The notes under the pieces were generated by a model. That model saw nothing but the letters and a program-made list of their open reading frames with translations, did no database searches and had not been told where the DNA came from. This document shows positions 1 to 9,202 of a stretch of DNA of 64,000 nt, one piece after another. A program made the translations under genes and the position numbers. Numbering within the stretch: position 1 is the stretch's first letter; the number at the start of each line of letters is the position of its first letter. Origin of the DNA: Owenia fusiformis (taxonomy: Eukaryota; Annelida; Polychaeta; Sabellida; Oweniidae); contig CAIIXF020000006.1 in the NCBI GenBank assembly GCA_903813345.2, positions 22,079,936-22,143,935 on the forward strand. The letters run 5' to 3'.

Positions 1-964
1 ATTTATATTATGATTTATAAGTCAGATTTCTCGAACTTAACCACAGTTTCATTATGCAAATAAGTTGTGTTTAGCACTCTGCAGATTTATGATGCGGTAA
101 ATATGATACAAAACTTCTATCTTTTAATAAAAAGGAAATCAATATCATTCGCAATCATCAATAGTTTCCAATGCCCATAGACATAGAAATCATTCAACAC
201 TATACACTATCTATAAGGTTTTCGGTTGTTTCGAAATCTTCTAGGTCAATTTGAGGTAGTACACACAATTGAGGTAGGCTGTGATCTTCAATTTGTTCCC
301 TTTAGTTTTGTATACTTTCACACAACTCTAGCATTGCCACACATATACGTACGTACATTGTTACAACGTGATTTCCTCCATTCAGCTTCATATATTCTGT
401 CTTTCCTTTGCGCCTATCGTTTCTACAGTCACATATTACATAAATCCACTCACAGTCACTGCTGCTGAAAATGAAATAAAATTGATATATATTCGACCAT
501 TTTTGTGTGTCAATCCTTGTATGGAAATATCACCTGCATTATACTTCATCCCGCCAAACATGAACAAAATCGATCCACTATAGCTGGTATTTTAGAGTTT
601 TCGCCAGACGGAAGAACTGGCGTATGTTTGATTTCACCCTTCGTTCGTTACATGATATTGTTCACTGTACCACCCCTAACGCACCTATCGTGAAGTCTAT
701 TCATCGGATTTCTGCAAGATTTACAATGCTCGATAAACATCAAATTCCTTCCTCTGAAATTAAAAAGTATAATTATACTTGTTGTTTCTATATTCCTCTA
801 GAATAGCGCAAAATGTGTGAACAAATAATTCACTGATTTGTTTACTAAAATTACAGGTAAGTGCACTAACTGATCCTGCCATAGTTACAATTATACTAAA
901 TAGATTGCAGCACTAAAACGACTAGAAAAGACGAGAGACGAGCATGTATATGTAGAATGTCTAG
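1..964. other. AT-rich flank, no gene seen
   Basis: I see no coding exon here that I can support. The short open frames are no longer than expected in AT-rich DNA and have no recognisable domain. The right edge borders a 5'-truncated LINE, so its original 5' junction lies near position 965. Confidence 0.5.
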
Positions 965-968
965 TTGA

Positions 969-2669
969 GCGTACGTTTTTGCTCAATATTCCGCTTTACA
1001 ATTTGCCTATCAAGAGGGAAGTAGTAGTCAGTTCGCACTCTTCGCTCTCAAAGAGATCATACTTCATTACAAGGAACGTGACTCTATGGTATTTTCGGCA
1101 TTTCTTGACAATCGCAAATGTTTTGATTTATTGTGGAGGAAAGGGTTATTTCAGAAAATATTCTCACTCGGTATCAATGGAGTAACATGGAGGCTAATCG
1201 TAGAAAGTTATACTAATACCACTGCACGTGAATTATACAATGGCTCATTTTCCCGGGAATTTAGTATTTATCAGGGAGTTGGACAGGGAAGAGTGACTAG
1301 TTCGATTTATTTTTTGATCTATATTGACGCACTCATAACTGAGCTTAAGGAAGCGCATTCAGGTCTTAAGATAGGTTCGTATGATATTCCGTGTATTTTG
1401 GTGGCAGACGATACTACTCTCCTAGCTTCCTCTGCGCATAATTTGCAAGTTCTGTTAGACATTGTATTTCGCTACAGTTCAAAATGGCGTATGGTTTACC
1501 ACGCTGGTGATAACACTAAAAGCTCAATTTTGACATTTAATGAAACAAAGCAACAGTTTTTTCGAAGCAGAGGTAGTCGTCAGTGGCTACTAGGGACTGA
1601 TATAGTACCTGAAACTCAAAGCACAAACTATGTAGGTAACCTTATCACTACTAACTTTGAAACCGAAAATCTGGTTAACAACTCAAAAAAGAAAATGTAC
1701 TCAAAATTTTATTCGATCAAAAACACCTTGCGTTTACATAAATTTGGCGCTAATCCACTTGTGTTCATTAGACTATGGTATTCTATTATATTACCTACTA
1801 CATTATATGGTTGTGAGTTATGGTACAACTTGTCACCGCATGATGAAGATATACTGAACACTGCTCAAAAACATATATTCAAAGTAGTTCAAGGTTTTGA
1901 AGCGAGAACGGCATCACTGGACGTTGTTCTGGCCACTCTTGGTGCAATATCTGTATCGAGCTTCATTGAGAAATTGAAATTAAACTTTTTGTCAAGATTA
2001 TGTCGATGCACTCATGAAGTTACAAAATACATATTCCTGTTTAGATTCTCGTCCCTACTCACAAACCCGGGAAACAATCACTTTGGTTTTGCTAAAGACG
2101 TCACGAGCATCGACTGTGATATTGCACGGAGTGTTGCAGAAACCTTCTTGCTTACCGGCTCAATTATGAAAACAGTTTTGTTTAAAAAAGCATCGCATTT
2201 CCAAATTTTCAACAGAGAGGAAAATAAGTGGCTTTCAAGAATGGAAGCCAATGATAATCTGCATATTTTTAGGAACATTCACTGTAAACTGGAACCAAGC
2301 TTCGCCTGGGTCGTTGGAAAACGATACCCATCATATCTATGGCAATTAGCCAACCTGGTGCAGCTTTCTGCAATGCCTTCATATAAGACATTCACATGTA
2401 AGAAATGCAACTCATCGTGTAATTGTATAATATTTCATTTTCTGCATTGCAATCAATTTTTATCTGAGAGAGACGCATTTTTTGAGCGACTCATTGATAT
2501 CTTACCAGTTCAAGATAGTGTTGTGCTTTTCAATTTTGATGATGATATTTTCTTACAGACTGTTCTGGGTAGCAGAATAGATTTTGATGTAGCCAATGAC
2601 ACCATTTATGAAATGTTCGTTATCGAATGTGCAAATACATTTTACAATACAAATATGTATTTCAAATAG
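969..2669 (+). pseudogene. LINE reverse transcriptase, 5'-truncated but open frame
   Basis: The open frame runs without a stop from 969 (an in-frame TGA precedes it at 966) to a stop at 2667-2669, 566 codons. It opens within RT motifs: QFAYQEGSSS, then FALKEII, then an AFLD-x3-CFDLLW block (palm motif A; first Asp present). A GVGQGRVTSS block follows (motif B; the usual proline of the QG-PLSP region is replaced). The catalytic box is VADD at about codons 143-146, in place of the usual YADD/FADD. The thumb-like part contains YGCELW, and near the end a CKKC...H...C cluster resembles the CCHC-like knuckle of many LINEs. The first Met in frame is at 1086, but the real protein began further upstream and is lost. 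Long intactness suggests a fairly recent insertion. It is not a host gene. Confidence 0.85.
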
Positions 2670-2802
2670 GTACGCTTGAATTGTAATGATAAAATGTATT
2701 TAGAGTCATTTAACTTGTAAATGTGTAAATATTAATAACCCTTTACTCTTCTGTAATATATGTTTGTAATGTGATATGCATGTATAAATTGTTTTGCTCT
2801 CC

Positions 2803-2808
2803 AATAAA
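2803..2808 (+). terminator. LINE polyadenylation signal
   Basis: AATAAA lies 134 bases after the LINE stop codon and just before the AAACAT tail. Confidence 0.55.
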
Positions 2809-2844
2809 ACGGAGGAAATAAAGAAACATAAACATAAACATATA

Positions 2845-3253
2845 CAGGGTGTCAAATAAGTCCGGTTCCACCCCGTCACACTATTCAGCCAAAACCAAAA
2901 TATAAGGTATCAAGTGTAATTATATCATTGAAAAGACATAGAATATTGGCAATTTGGCGTATTTGGCAGGATTTTAAGCATCTGAAAAAGTCAAATTAGC
3001 TCAAGATATGGACATAGGGCCTTTAAATGACTCGGGTCATATCATATCCTTCTCCTTTTGACGCAATAAAAGCTGCTCGAAGAGGGACATTCAATATTTA
3101 TAGGTAAATATTTCATCCAAGATACTTAAGAGTTGGTGAACAAATGTAACTTTGAATGTCATCTTTTCAACGGTATATCACAATAGGTAGGTACCATCTA
3201 ATTAAGGTTTTAGTTATAGGAGGGGGATATGGTGTTTATTTGACACTTACATG
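2845..3253. mobile_element. MITE-like element with TA flanks
   Basis: The ends share an inverted TGTCAAATAA core next to C-rich stretches, and TA dinucleotides flank both ends, as in Tc1/mariner-type MITEs. The left end starts CAGGGTGTC, the same opening as the element at 58577. There is no transposase frame inside. The outermost bases of the right end have diverged, so the right boundary is approximate. It abuts the LINE tail on one side and lies in the 3' untranslated region of the membrane-protein gene on the other. Confidence 0.5.
3235..3240 (-). terminator. probable polyadenylation signal of the membrane-protein gene
   Basis: Minus-strand AATAAA, 44 bases after the stop codon at 3284-3286. 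It is part of the terminal inverted repeat of the MITE-like element, so the transposon may have supplied the signal. Confidence 0.4.
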
Positions 3254-3283
3254 TATATTTGAGTTAGAAAAGACTACAAAAAT

Positions 3284-3405
3284 CTACCTGGTTCGTTGTT
3301 CCTCTACGTTCCATCTGTAAACAAATATGAAGACAAGGGCGCCAATAATGAAAAATGTGACAATTCCAACTGCAATTACAATCCGCGTTCCTTTGTCACC
3401 AAGCA
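3284..3405 (-). CDS. exon 3 of the membrane-protein gene (membrane span)
   Basis: TTGCAG acceptor, then an in-phase frame encoding a 22-residue hydrophobic span flanked by R on one side and YRW on the other, and a TAG stop at 3286-3284. Confidence 0.65.
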
Positions 3406-5022
3406 CTGCAATGAAAAGTTTTTCAAGCGATTTAATGTTGGATGAATTTTATATTTTATTCTAGGCCTATTAAAATCATATTTTTGATCAGTGTTGTGTT
3501 TCTTATCAAATATGTTTGTAATTGTATTGATACTTTCAGGTAATGCGTAATTTCACCCATTTGTTTAATTATCTTCTGTGAGAATGGGCCTCTGGAATGG
3601 CATTAATTTTCACCAATCAACATTCACGTATAGGCTAAGTATAAAAAGACGAATACCACAAACCTGAAACTACGTATTTGCCACTGAGTATTTCATCAAT
3701 AATATTTTGTGGTATTGTTATGTTCACTTTGTGTACCTCTTCTTCTATCTCAACAGTATTTGACTGAGCAGCACGACGTACTCTGTGTTTTTGTTCTTCA
3801 ATTACGTTTGTTATGTTCATCTGGGTAGAGTTATTGTTAATCTCTGCAACTTTAATTGTGTGTTTTCTTGTCGGTGAAGTAGGTTCTGGTATAGGACGAA
3901 AGTCCGACTGACCTTGGGACGCATCGAGTTCGGCATTGAGCAAGCAGGGCTTGGCTTTGTAAATCTCATTCATTTTACCAAAAATGTTTGTAAACTGGTA
4001 TGCTCTCATGATCATTTTCTTGACTGGATTTGAGTCTCTACGAACCCTGTCTATATGTTTAGACACTCCAACCTGTTCACTAGGGTTATCAACATGACTA
4101 CTCATCCTGAGAAAACCCTTCATCATACCTATATCCTTGTTTTGTTGAGTTGGGTCATTGAGATATCCCCCTGGCTGTTTTCCGTTTGGCTTTATTCCTT
4201 TCTCTGTAGTTTCTCGCATAGTTTGCCAGATTTCTAATCGGTTTTGGTTCTTTGCTGTTGTCAAAGATACGCCCTTTCTTGCGAAAATTGCATGTCGGAT
4301 TTGATAGTGGCCAGAGGGTTTATTTGGCCTAAGGTCTCTCCCCCTTCTAGACCTTCTTCTCCTTGGTTTTTTAATGGGATGAGCAGGAACAAACGGTGGA
4401 TAGTCTGTGAGAATAGTTACGTATTCGGTTTCTGGTTTATTCCGCTCTGGATCGACGACATCACTATCCTTTACATCTATGCCGTTATCATCATAAAAGA
4501 AATCATTGCTGTAAGTATTCCACTTATTTGATGATGGAAACTGTCTATTATTGTTTATCTGGCCTTTTTTGTACAATGTTCGCAATGGAGTGCTTGGTGA
4601 CGCTAAAACTGTGGACGTCAACAACATAACTGAAATAAGAATGACCACTCACTTTAAAGGTTATGGCAAAACATCTGGGATCCAAATATTTTTCGGGCAC
4701 ACAATAAAGAAAACAATGACGAATGACAATGAGCTCGGGATTTTGAGTGGATTTTTATGAGATTAAAAAAATCAGGCTAATCATCTAATATCAGTGTATA
4801 TCACCAATCTGTAATGATGATAATGATGATGAGTGACTTGTCGTGTCAATTAAAAAAAAAAACTTCAAACTCGAAGTCGAACTTGAAAGTCAACGACCAC
4901 GCCCACTTTATTGTGGCTTTTGTGTCGTTTGCCTCTTATTTTGCAGATTTCTTCGCCACATGTAACTTACCCGCAACACCAATAGCGGCATTCAATGATA
5001 CAGAGCCAAAAAGAACCACCAT
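3284..5022 (-). CDS. unrecognised type I single-pass membrane protein (3 exons, 379 aa)
   Basis: The gene model joins 5022-4971, 4629-3664 and 3405-3284 (minus strand). Both introns have GT-AG ends (GTAAGT...TTTCAG and GTTTGT...TTGCAG) and both are phase 1. The frame closes at 380 codons including TAG. Exon 1 begins MVVLFGSVSL and its hydrophobic stretch runs into MLLTSTVLA of exon 2, giving a good signal peptide of about 27 residues. The ectodomain is hydrophilic, with an R-rich patch at about 106-115, RVRR furin-type sites at about 212-215 and 300-303, and N-glycosylation sequons including NST and two NIT. A membrane span lies at about 348-369 and a tail of about ten residues ends EEQRTR. 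No known family was recognised. An alternative is that GTAGAT at 3287 is a donor and the tail continues further. Exon 2 is very likely real; exon 1 rests on splice phase and the signal peptide. Confidence 0.65.
3664..4629 (-). CDS. exon 2 of the membrane-protein gene (ectodomain)
   Basis: 966 bases after a pyrimidine-rich TTTCAG acceptor, ending before a GTTTGT donor. It encodes most of the ectodomain with basic cleavage sites and sequons. Confidence 0.75.
4971..5022 (-). CDS. exon 1 of the membrane-protein gene
   Basis: ATG at 5022-5020, 17 codons plus one base, then a strong GTAAGT donor. It supplies the start of the signal peptide, which exon 2 alone lacks: in exon 2's frame a TGA sits at 4651-4649 just upstream of the acceptor. 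Confidence 0.55.
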
Positions 5023-5100
5023 GCTCTTGGATTATGAAATATTTACCGAATATTTCGACGTTTATTATTTGCCCACCATTTTGAATGCGTCGTTTTACTG

Positions 5101-5141
5101 TGACGTCATATATAGCAGGCTAGTAAGATATCATGACGTCA
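5101..5141 (-). promoter_or_regulatory. paired CRE sites with TATATA, candidate promoter
   Basis: Two perfect TGACGTCA palindromes at 5101-5108 and 5134-5141, 33 bases apart, with TATATA at 5109-5114. They lie about 80-120 bases upstream of the proposed start codon of the membrane-protein gene. CREB/ATF-type bZIP factors bind this motif; use here is inferred. Confidence 0.4.
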
Positions 5142-5855
5142 TATAGTAACAGGCACCTGTCATTCTGCAGCCATTCGTTTAGCAACCAAGGACAAGACAT
5201 TTAATTACCTGATGTAATACCTTAATGCAACTCCAAAATACCAGACAAACTAGCCATCCTATATATATAATAATAGGAGTCTATACTATAGGATTGTATA
5301 ATTATGAATCTACATCTACTACTGCGGCCATTTTTGTTTTTGTTTTGTATCTTTTATTCAATCATCTTCTAATTGAAAATGCTTACATATATCTGTGATT
5401 TTATATTCCGGCATAAATGTTTGACATTCTCTTTACTGTATATCCAGTTTAGTCATTATGTCATTTAAATCGTTTGCCATGACTTTCAAAACAAATTGGG
5501 CAAAATCGCCATTGATACGAGGCTAAGATTCTTTAAAACCTTGGTGTATTCGTTCGACAATCAAAAATTTCATGATTAATCACAACAGGTACATTGACAG
5601 GGTCTTCCCATAGTATGTCATTCGAGTTTTAGATAGATTCAGCCATCACTTTTTGATAAATCATGAAATTAAGAGACTATTGCAAGCTTTTTAAGCAAAA
5701 TGAAAAATGACAAGTGTGACATCTATAATTTTAGCTTTATTCAGCTACTTTGTAGAATGCGTCCAAACTATACTATTGGAAATAATTGTTACTAACACGA
5801 GAAAACAGCAACTCCACAGAGTAGCAAATCCAACCGAACAAATCATGTTTTGATA
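5142..5855. other. intergenic DNA, nothing recognised
   Basis: AT-rich sequence without a supported exon, repeat or RNA gene. Confidence 0.4.
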
Positions 5856-5859
5856 AATA

Positions 5860-6345
5860 CATGCAGCAGCCCCCTTGAAAATTTCTTCTTGAACATAGCT
5901 CCTTTGTCCCTAGGTATCAGTATATAAAATTTGAACCAAACTCGTACTTTGATTTACAAAGATTAGTTTTTCACGAAAAATGGCCGCAATTTGGGAATTT
6001 AGCTGCCATCTTGAAAATTCTTTCTCAAGAAGAACTTTTTGCCCCGGGGCAATTTGAACCAAATTCGTCTACTGGTATTTTAGTTTGATATCAAATATTA
6101 CGTTTTTACAATAAATGGTGGCCATTCAGTGGCAATCTTAATAATTTCTTGTTGATCAGAGCTTTTTCAAAGATTACGTTTGTTTTTTTACGAAAATTGA
6201 CAGCCATTTTGAAATTCAGTCATCTTAAAAATCTCTTTTTGGGCAAGACTCCTTTGTCCCTAGGTACCAGAATATAAAATTTGAACCAAATCCGTCACTG
6301 GTATTTGAGTAGATGTCCTACACCGATAAGCATATAAAAATTTTG
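5860..6345. repeat. diverged tandem repeat, about three units
   Basis: A unit of roughly 150-170 bases recurs: a block like CTCCTTTGTCCCTAGGTA, then ATAAAATTTGAACCAAA, then a CACTGGTATTT-like block, then an AAATGGC(G/C)GCCATTTT-like block. The blocks appear near 5895-5990, 6035-6130 and 6245-6310. A sequence with AACGGACAGACGG follows at 6363. This looks like a dispersed repeat with internal tandem structure; no coding content. Confidence 0.55.
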
Positions 6346-6429
6346 AATCTTTGTCAGCAAACGAACGGACAGACGGATAGCTCCTCTAGATATCTCTACG
6401 AACTTAGGTTCGATTAGATAATAAAGCTA

Positions 6430-7615
6430 AATGAGATGAACAATTAGTATTTTGAATTTAGATAGATGGCACGCTTTTCATTTAAACGCCAGGACATTAA
6501 ATATTGTTTCATACAGTTTGCATTTTAGAAAACTAATTATAATTCGTATTAGAAGAGAGATGAAATTGGAAGAATAGACTAGAAGGAGAATCTCCTTCCC
6601 ACCCAGGTCTTCCCGTAAGAATTGTGTCTGTAAAATTAATATCTGGAATGATATCAAATCAAAATGACACGTACATCGTTAAAGTATGACCGTGTAATTA
6701 TAAATAACGTAATGATGTTATTATGCAATGTGAATCGGATAAAAGCAGAATTCACATAATTATATTTTGTAAGATTAGTACCGTCGTATATATCAAACTA
6801 TGTGATCATTAAATGAAGACTCGAATTCATATTATGATTCTTTAGGACGCATGCCAGAAACCCGTTTTTCTCACGATCGGAATTATTTTCCCTTTAAAGA
6901 TAAAACAATAATTGTAAAAATGTAGATGTATTATTTTCCTTAAGTATATGTTTAGGTATAGTCTGTCTCTAATACGTGTATAACCGCCTTGTATGTGATA
7001 TGAATATGTTTAACATGCATGTTTAAACTGCAAGTTCGGTCGTACATAAACAAACAAGGAATTTACATTTCCCAAAATGTGATCATTCACTTTAAAGTTG
7101 ATACATCAAACTAAACACTAAGTAAACGTTATCACCGAGAACATGCATAGAACATGTCAAGCTGTCAAACATAATTATAAAAATCATTTGTTATTTTACC
7201 ACGTTTGGGAACTTTACATGAAGATAAACATGGTGAAAATGTGGTAGAAAATGATTCACATTCGAAAAAACAAACTACGTCGTTCATGTTGTTACAAAAA
7301 GTATGCGCAATGTGAAGATTTTGTATGTAGCTGCTGTCTCTGGAATAGGAAGGTTCCCCTCGCAATTACATAAATTTTAAAACATTTAATTTTGTACCAT
7401 GAAATATGCATAAATTAATCTATAGTTTCAGAAAAAATAGTAATTGTTTTGTGTTATGAATTAGCAATTGTGATCCGCGCGGCTTTTGCTGAGCGATTTC
7501 TAATCTCTCGACGTCGAAATTTAAGAATGTGTTAAGAATACTACTCTGGTTTATTTTTGAAACAATCTGAGAAAATTCCTTTTGTTTAAAATAATTAGAT
7601 AACGCACTGAAATTT
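6430..7615. other. intergenic DNA, nothing recognised
   Basis: AT-rich sequence; no exon with matching splice signals and no strong inverted repeat noticed. Confidence 0.35.
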
Positions 7616-7628
7616 TACAATGGAAGTC

Positions 7629-7882
7629 CAAGGACGGGATTGGCAGCCATTATTCAAACTCGATTCTCCGTTGCCCGGCGTGGAACAATTTAGCAAAAAC
7701 AATTTCAAAAAATTCTCTTTGGACCACGTATTTCGTTAAAAGATGTACATCACGAATATTAGGGTAATATTCACGTTTCATAGGCATTGCTAGTCTTCAA
7801 GATTTGAGTAATATTGTTACTAAATTGGTCCACGCCGGGCAACGGAGTATCGAGTTTGAATAACGACTTCCAATCCTCCTTG
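7629..7882. mobile_element. MITE-like hairpin element, long inverted repeats
   Basis: The left 70 bases (CAAGGACGGGATTGG... through CCGTTGCCCGGCGTGG) return in reverse complement at the right end (CCACGCCGGGCAACGG... through CCAATCCTCCTTG). A spacer of about 100 bases separates the arms. No reading frame is inside. Such long arms mark a non-autonomous foldback DNA element. Confidence 0.7.
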
Positions 7883-8866
7883 ATAGAAGTCTCAAGGGCT
7901 TGGCCAGAATAAAAAATTCGGCGTAGCAAATATAAGATGGCGAAGTAAGCTAATTTAGTCTAAAGAACATTTGGACTGCACCATTAAAACCATTTAAGTT
8001 TGGTGAGACAGTTGCCATGGTTCAGTCTGTTCATTTTTTAAACATCAGCCCTACCCGAATAGCTTTCGTTGGATATTTCACAATTTTGATTTATAAGGTA
8101 GAGCCTCCCGTGTTGCTAAATGAACGGACTCAGAATTAGATACATGTACACAGGCCTCCTTCAGTAAAATGTAGAATATAAAAAAATTCCCACAGTTAGT
8201 GTATTCAGTGTAAATTAGGCATAACGACTGCAGACGTTGTTATTGACCTGATGTATACGAACAACGACATTAATGCCAAAGACGCTGTCCGGGTATTTGC
8301 CCGGGTATGCTCGCAAAATCTCGTTTAAAATATTTGAGATAATGCAAAATGGTAGCGACAAACTATTTTCTTGCATCATTTTTAGTAGTAAAAGTGTGTC
8401 GTTGCTTCGAAACGAGTGTACATGAGTTAAGATAAAAGGATGATCTATTGGAGGAGTAAAATTCTGTGAAATGATCAAAATTAAAACAGCATTCACAATT
8501 ACACAATGTTCCTAATATATTTCCACAGGTACATATAAATTGTATACATGATCTGGTACATATTACATAAGAAAGGCCTGTCATTTAAGCTATTGGTATG
8601 CTGTTTTCATTGAAAGATTTTCGGGGATGGCCACCCTTTCCTTATTGCCAGTCGAGATCTCGCGTCTGAGAGAATAGGCACGGGCTGAATTAAAATGAGC
8701 GAAAAGCTGACATGCCCAACAAATATATACCAAAGACTTAAATGGTAGGCATCAGAAAAAAATAAATTATATAAAATACAGTGTGACTGTGGCAATAGCG
8801 TCACTGATCTGACAGGTAAAATATATATTATACATATATAATTATATGATAGTACTATACAAAACA
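7883..8866 (-). other. 3' flank and probable 3' UTR of Lhx2/9
   Basis: This stretch follows the Lhx2/9 stop codon on the minus strand. No clear AATAAA was found within the first kilobase, so the transcript end is unknown. Short open frames here are not supported as genes. Confidence 0.4.
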
Positions 8867-9202
8867 TTAATATGCATCTGGATTTAAACTATTATGAAAA
8901 ATGTCCGTCAGGCTTGAACTTTGATCATGTTCAAGTCTACTTAATCTATCAATAGTGTCCATTGAATCCATGTGATCCATTGTTCCGCTTTGCAAGTCAC
9001 TTAAAGATGGCGTTGAACTGATATCAGAAAGAGCGGGAGATCGTGAATTTGAAAGGTCCGCCATTGCGTTTGATCCAGGTGATCCCATTTCAGAAGAAGA
9101 CAATTGACCATCGTTTTTACTGTTATTATTGTTGTTGCCTTCTCCCGACTCTTGTCGTAATAGATTCCGTCTGTACTTGGCTCTGGCATTTTGAAACCAA
9201 AC
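8867..9202 (-). CDS. Lhx2/9: Lhx2/9 exon 5 (homeodomain helix 3 and C-terminus)
   Basis: Acceptor TTTTTTCAG, 111 codons then a stop at 8869-8867. Starts VWFQNARAKYRRNLLRQE. The tail has an Asn run, a Ser/Pro/Asp-rich segment and ends SLTDIFHNSLNPDAY. Confidence 0.96.
   Translation of the reverse strand, partial: VWFQNARAKYRRNLLRQESGEGNNNNNSKNDGQLSSSEMGSPGSNAMADLSNSRSPALSDISSTPSLSDLQSGTMDHMDSMDTIDRLSRLEHDQSSSLTDIFHNSLNPDAY

Larger units (their letters stand above)
965..2842 (+). mobile_element. 5'-truncated non-LTR retrotransposon (LINE)
   Basis: The element starts inside the reverse-transcriptase domain, so endonuclease and any ORF1 are missing. It ends with an untranslated tail of about 150 bp, an AATAAA signal at 2803-2808 and a short A-rich tandem tail with unit AAACAT up to about 2842. 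Dead-on-arrival 5' truncation plus a 3' microsatellite tail is typical of target-primed reverse transcription. No clear target-site duplication was found. The clade cannot be fixed by eye; the layout (RT followed by a C-terminal Cys/His knuckle) suits the jockey/CR1-like groups. Confidence 0.85.

Noticed and set aside
648-711. In-phase minus-strand frame after a TTGCAG acceptor that could be a third exon tail for the orphan membrane protein
   Set aside because: Exon 3 already ends in frame at TAG (3286-3284). The candidate is only 20 codons, has a poor pyrimidine tract and would lie beyond the LINE.
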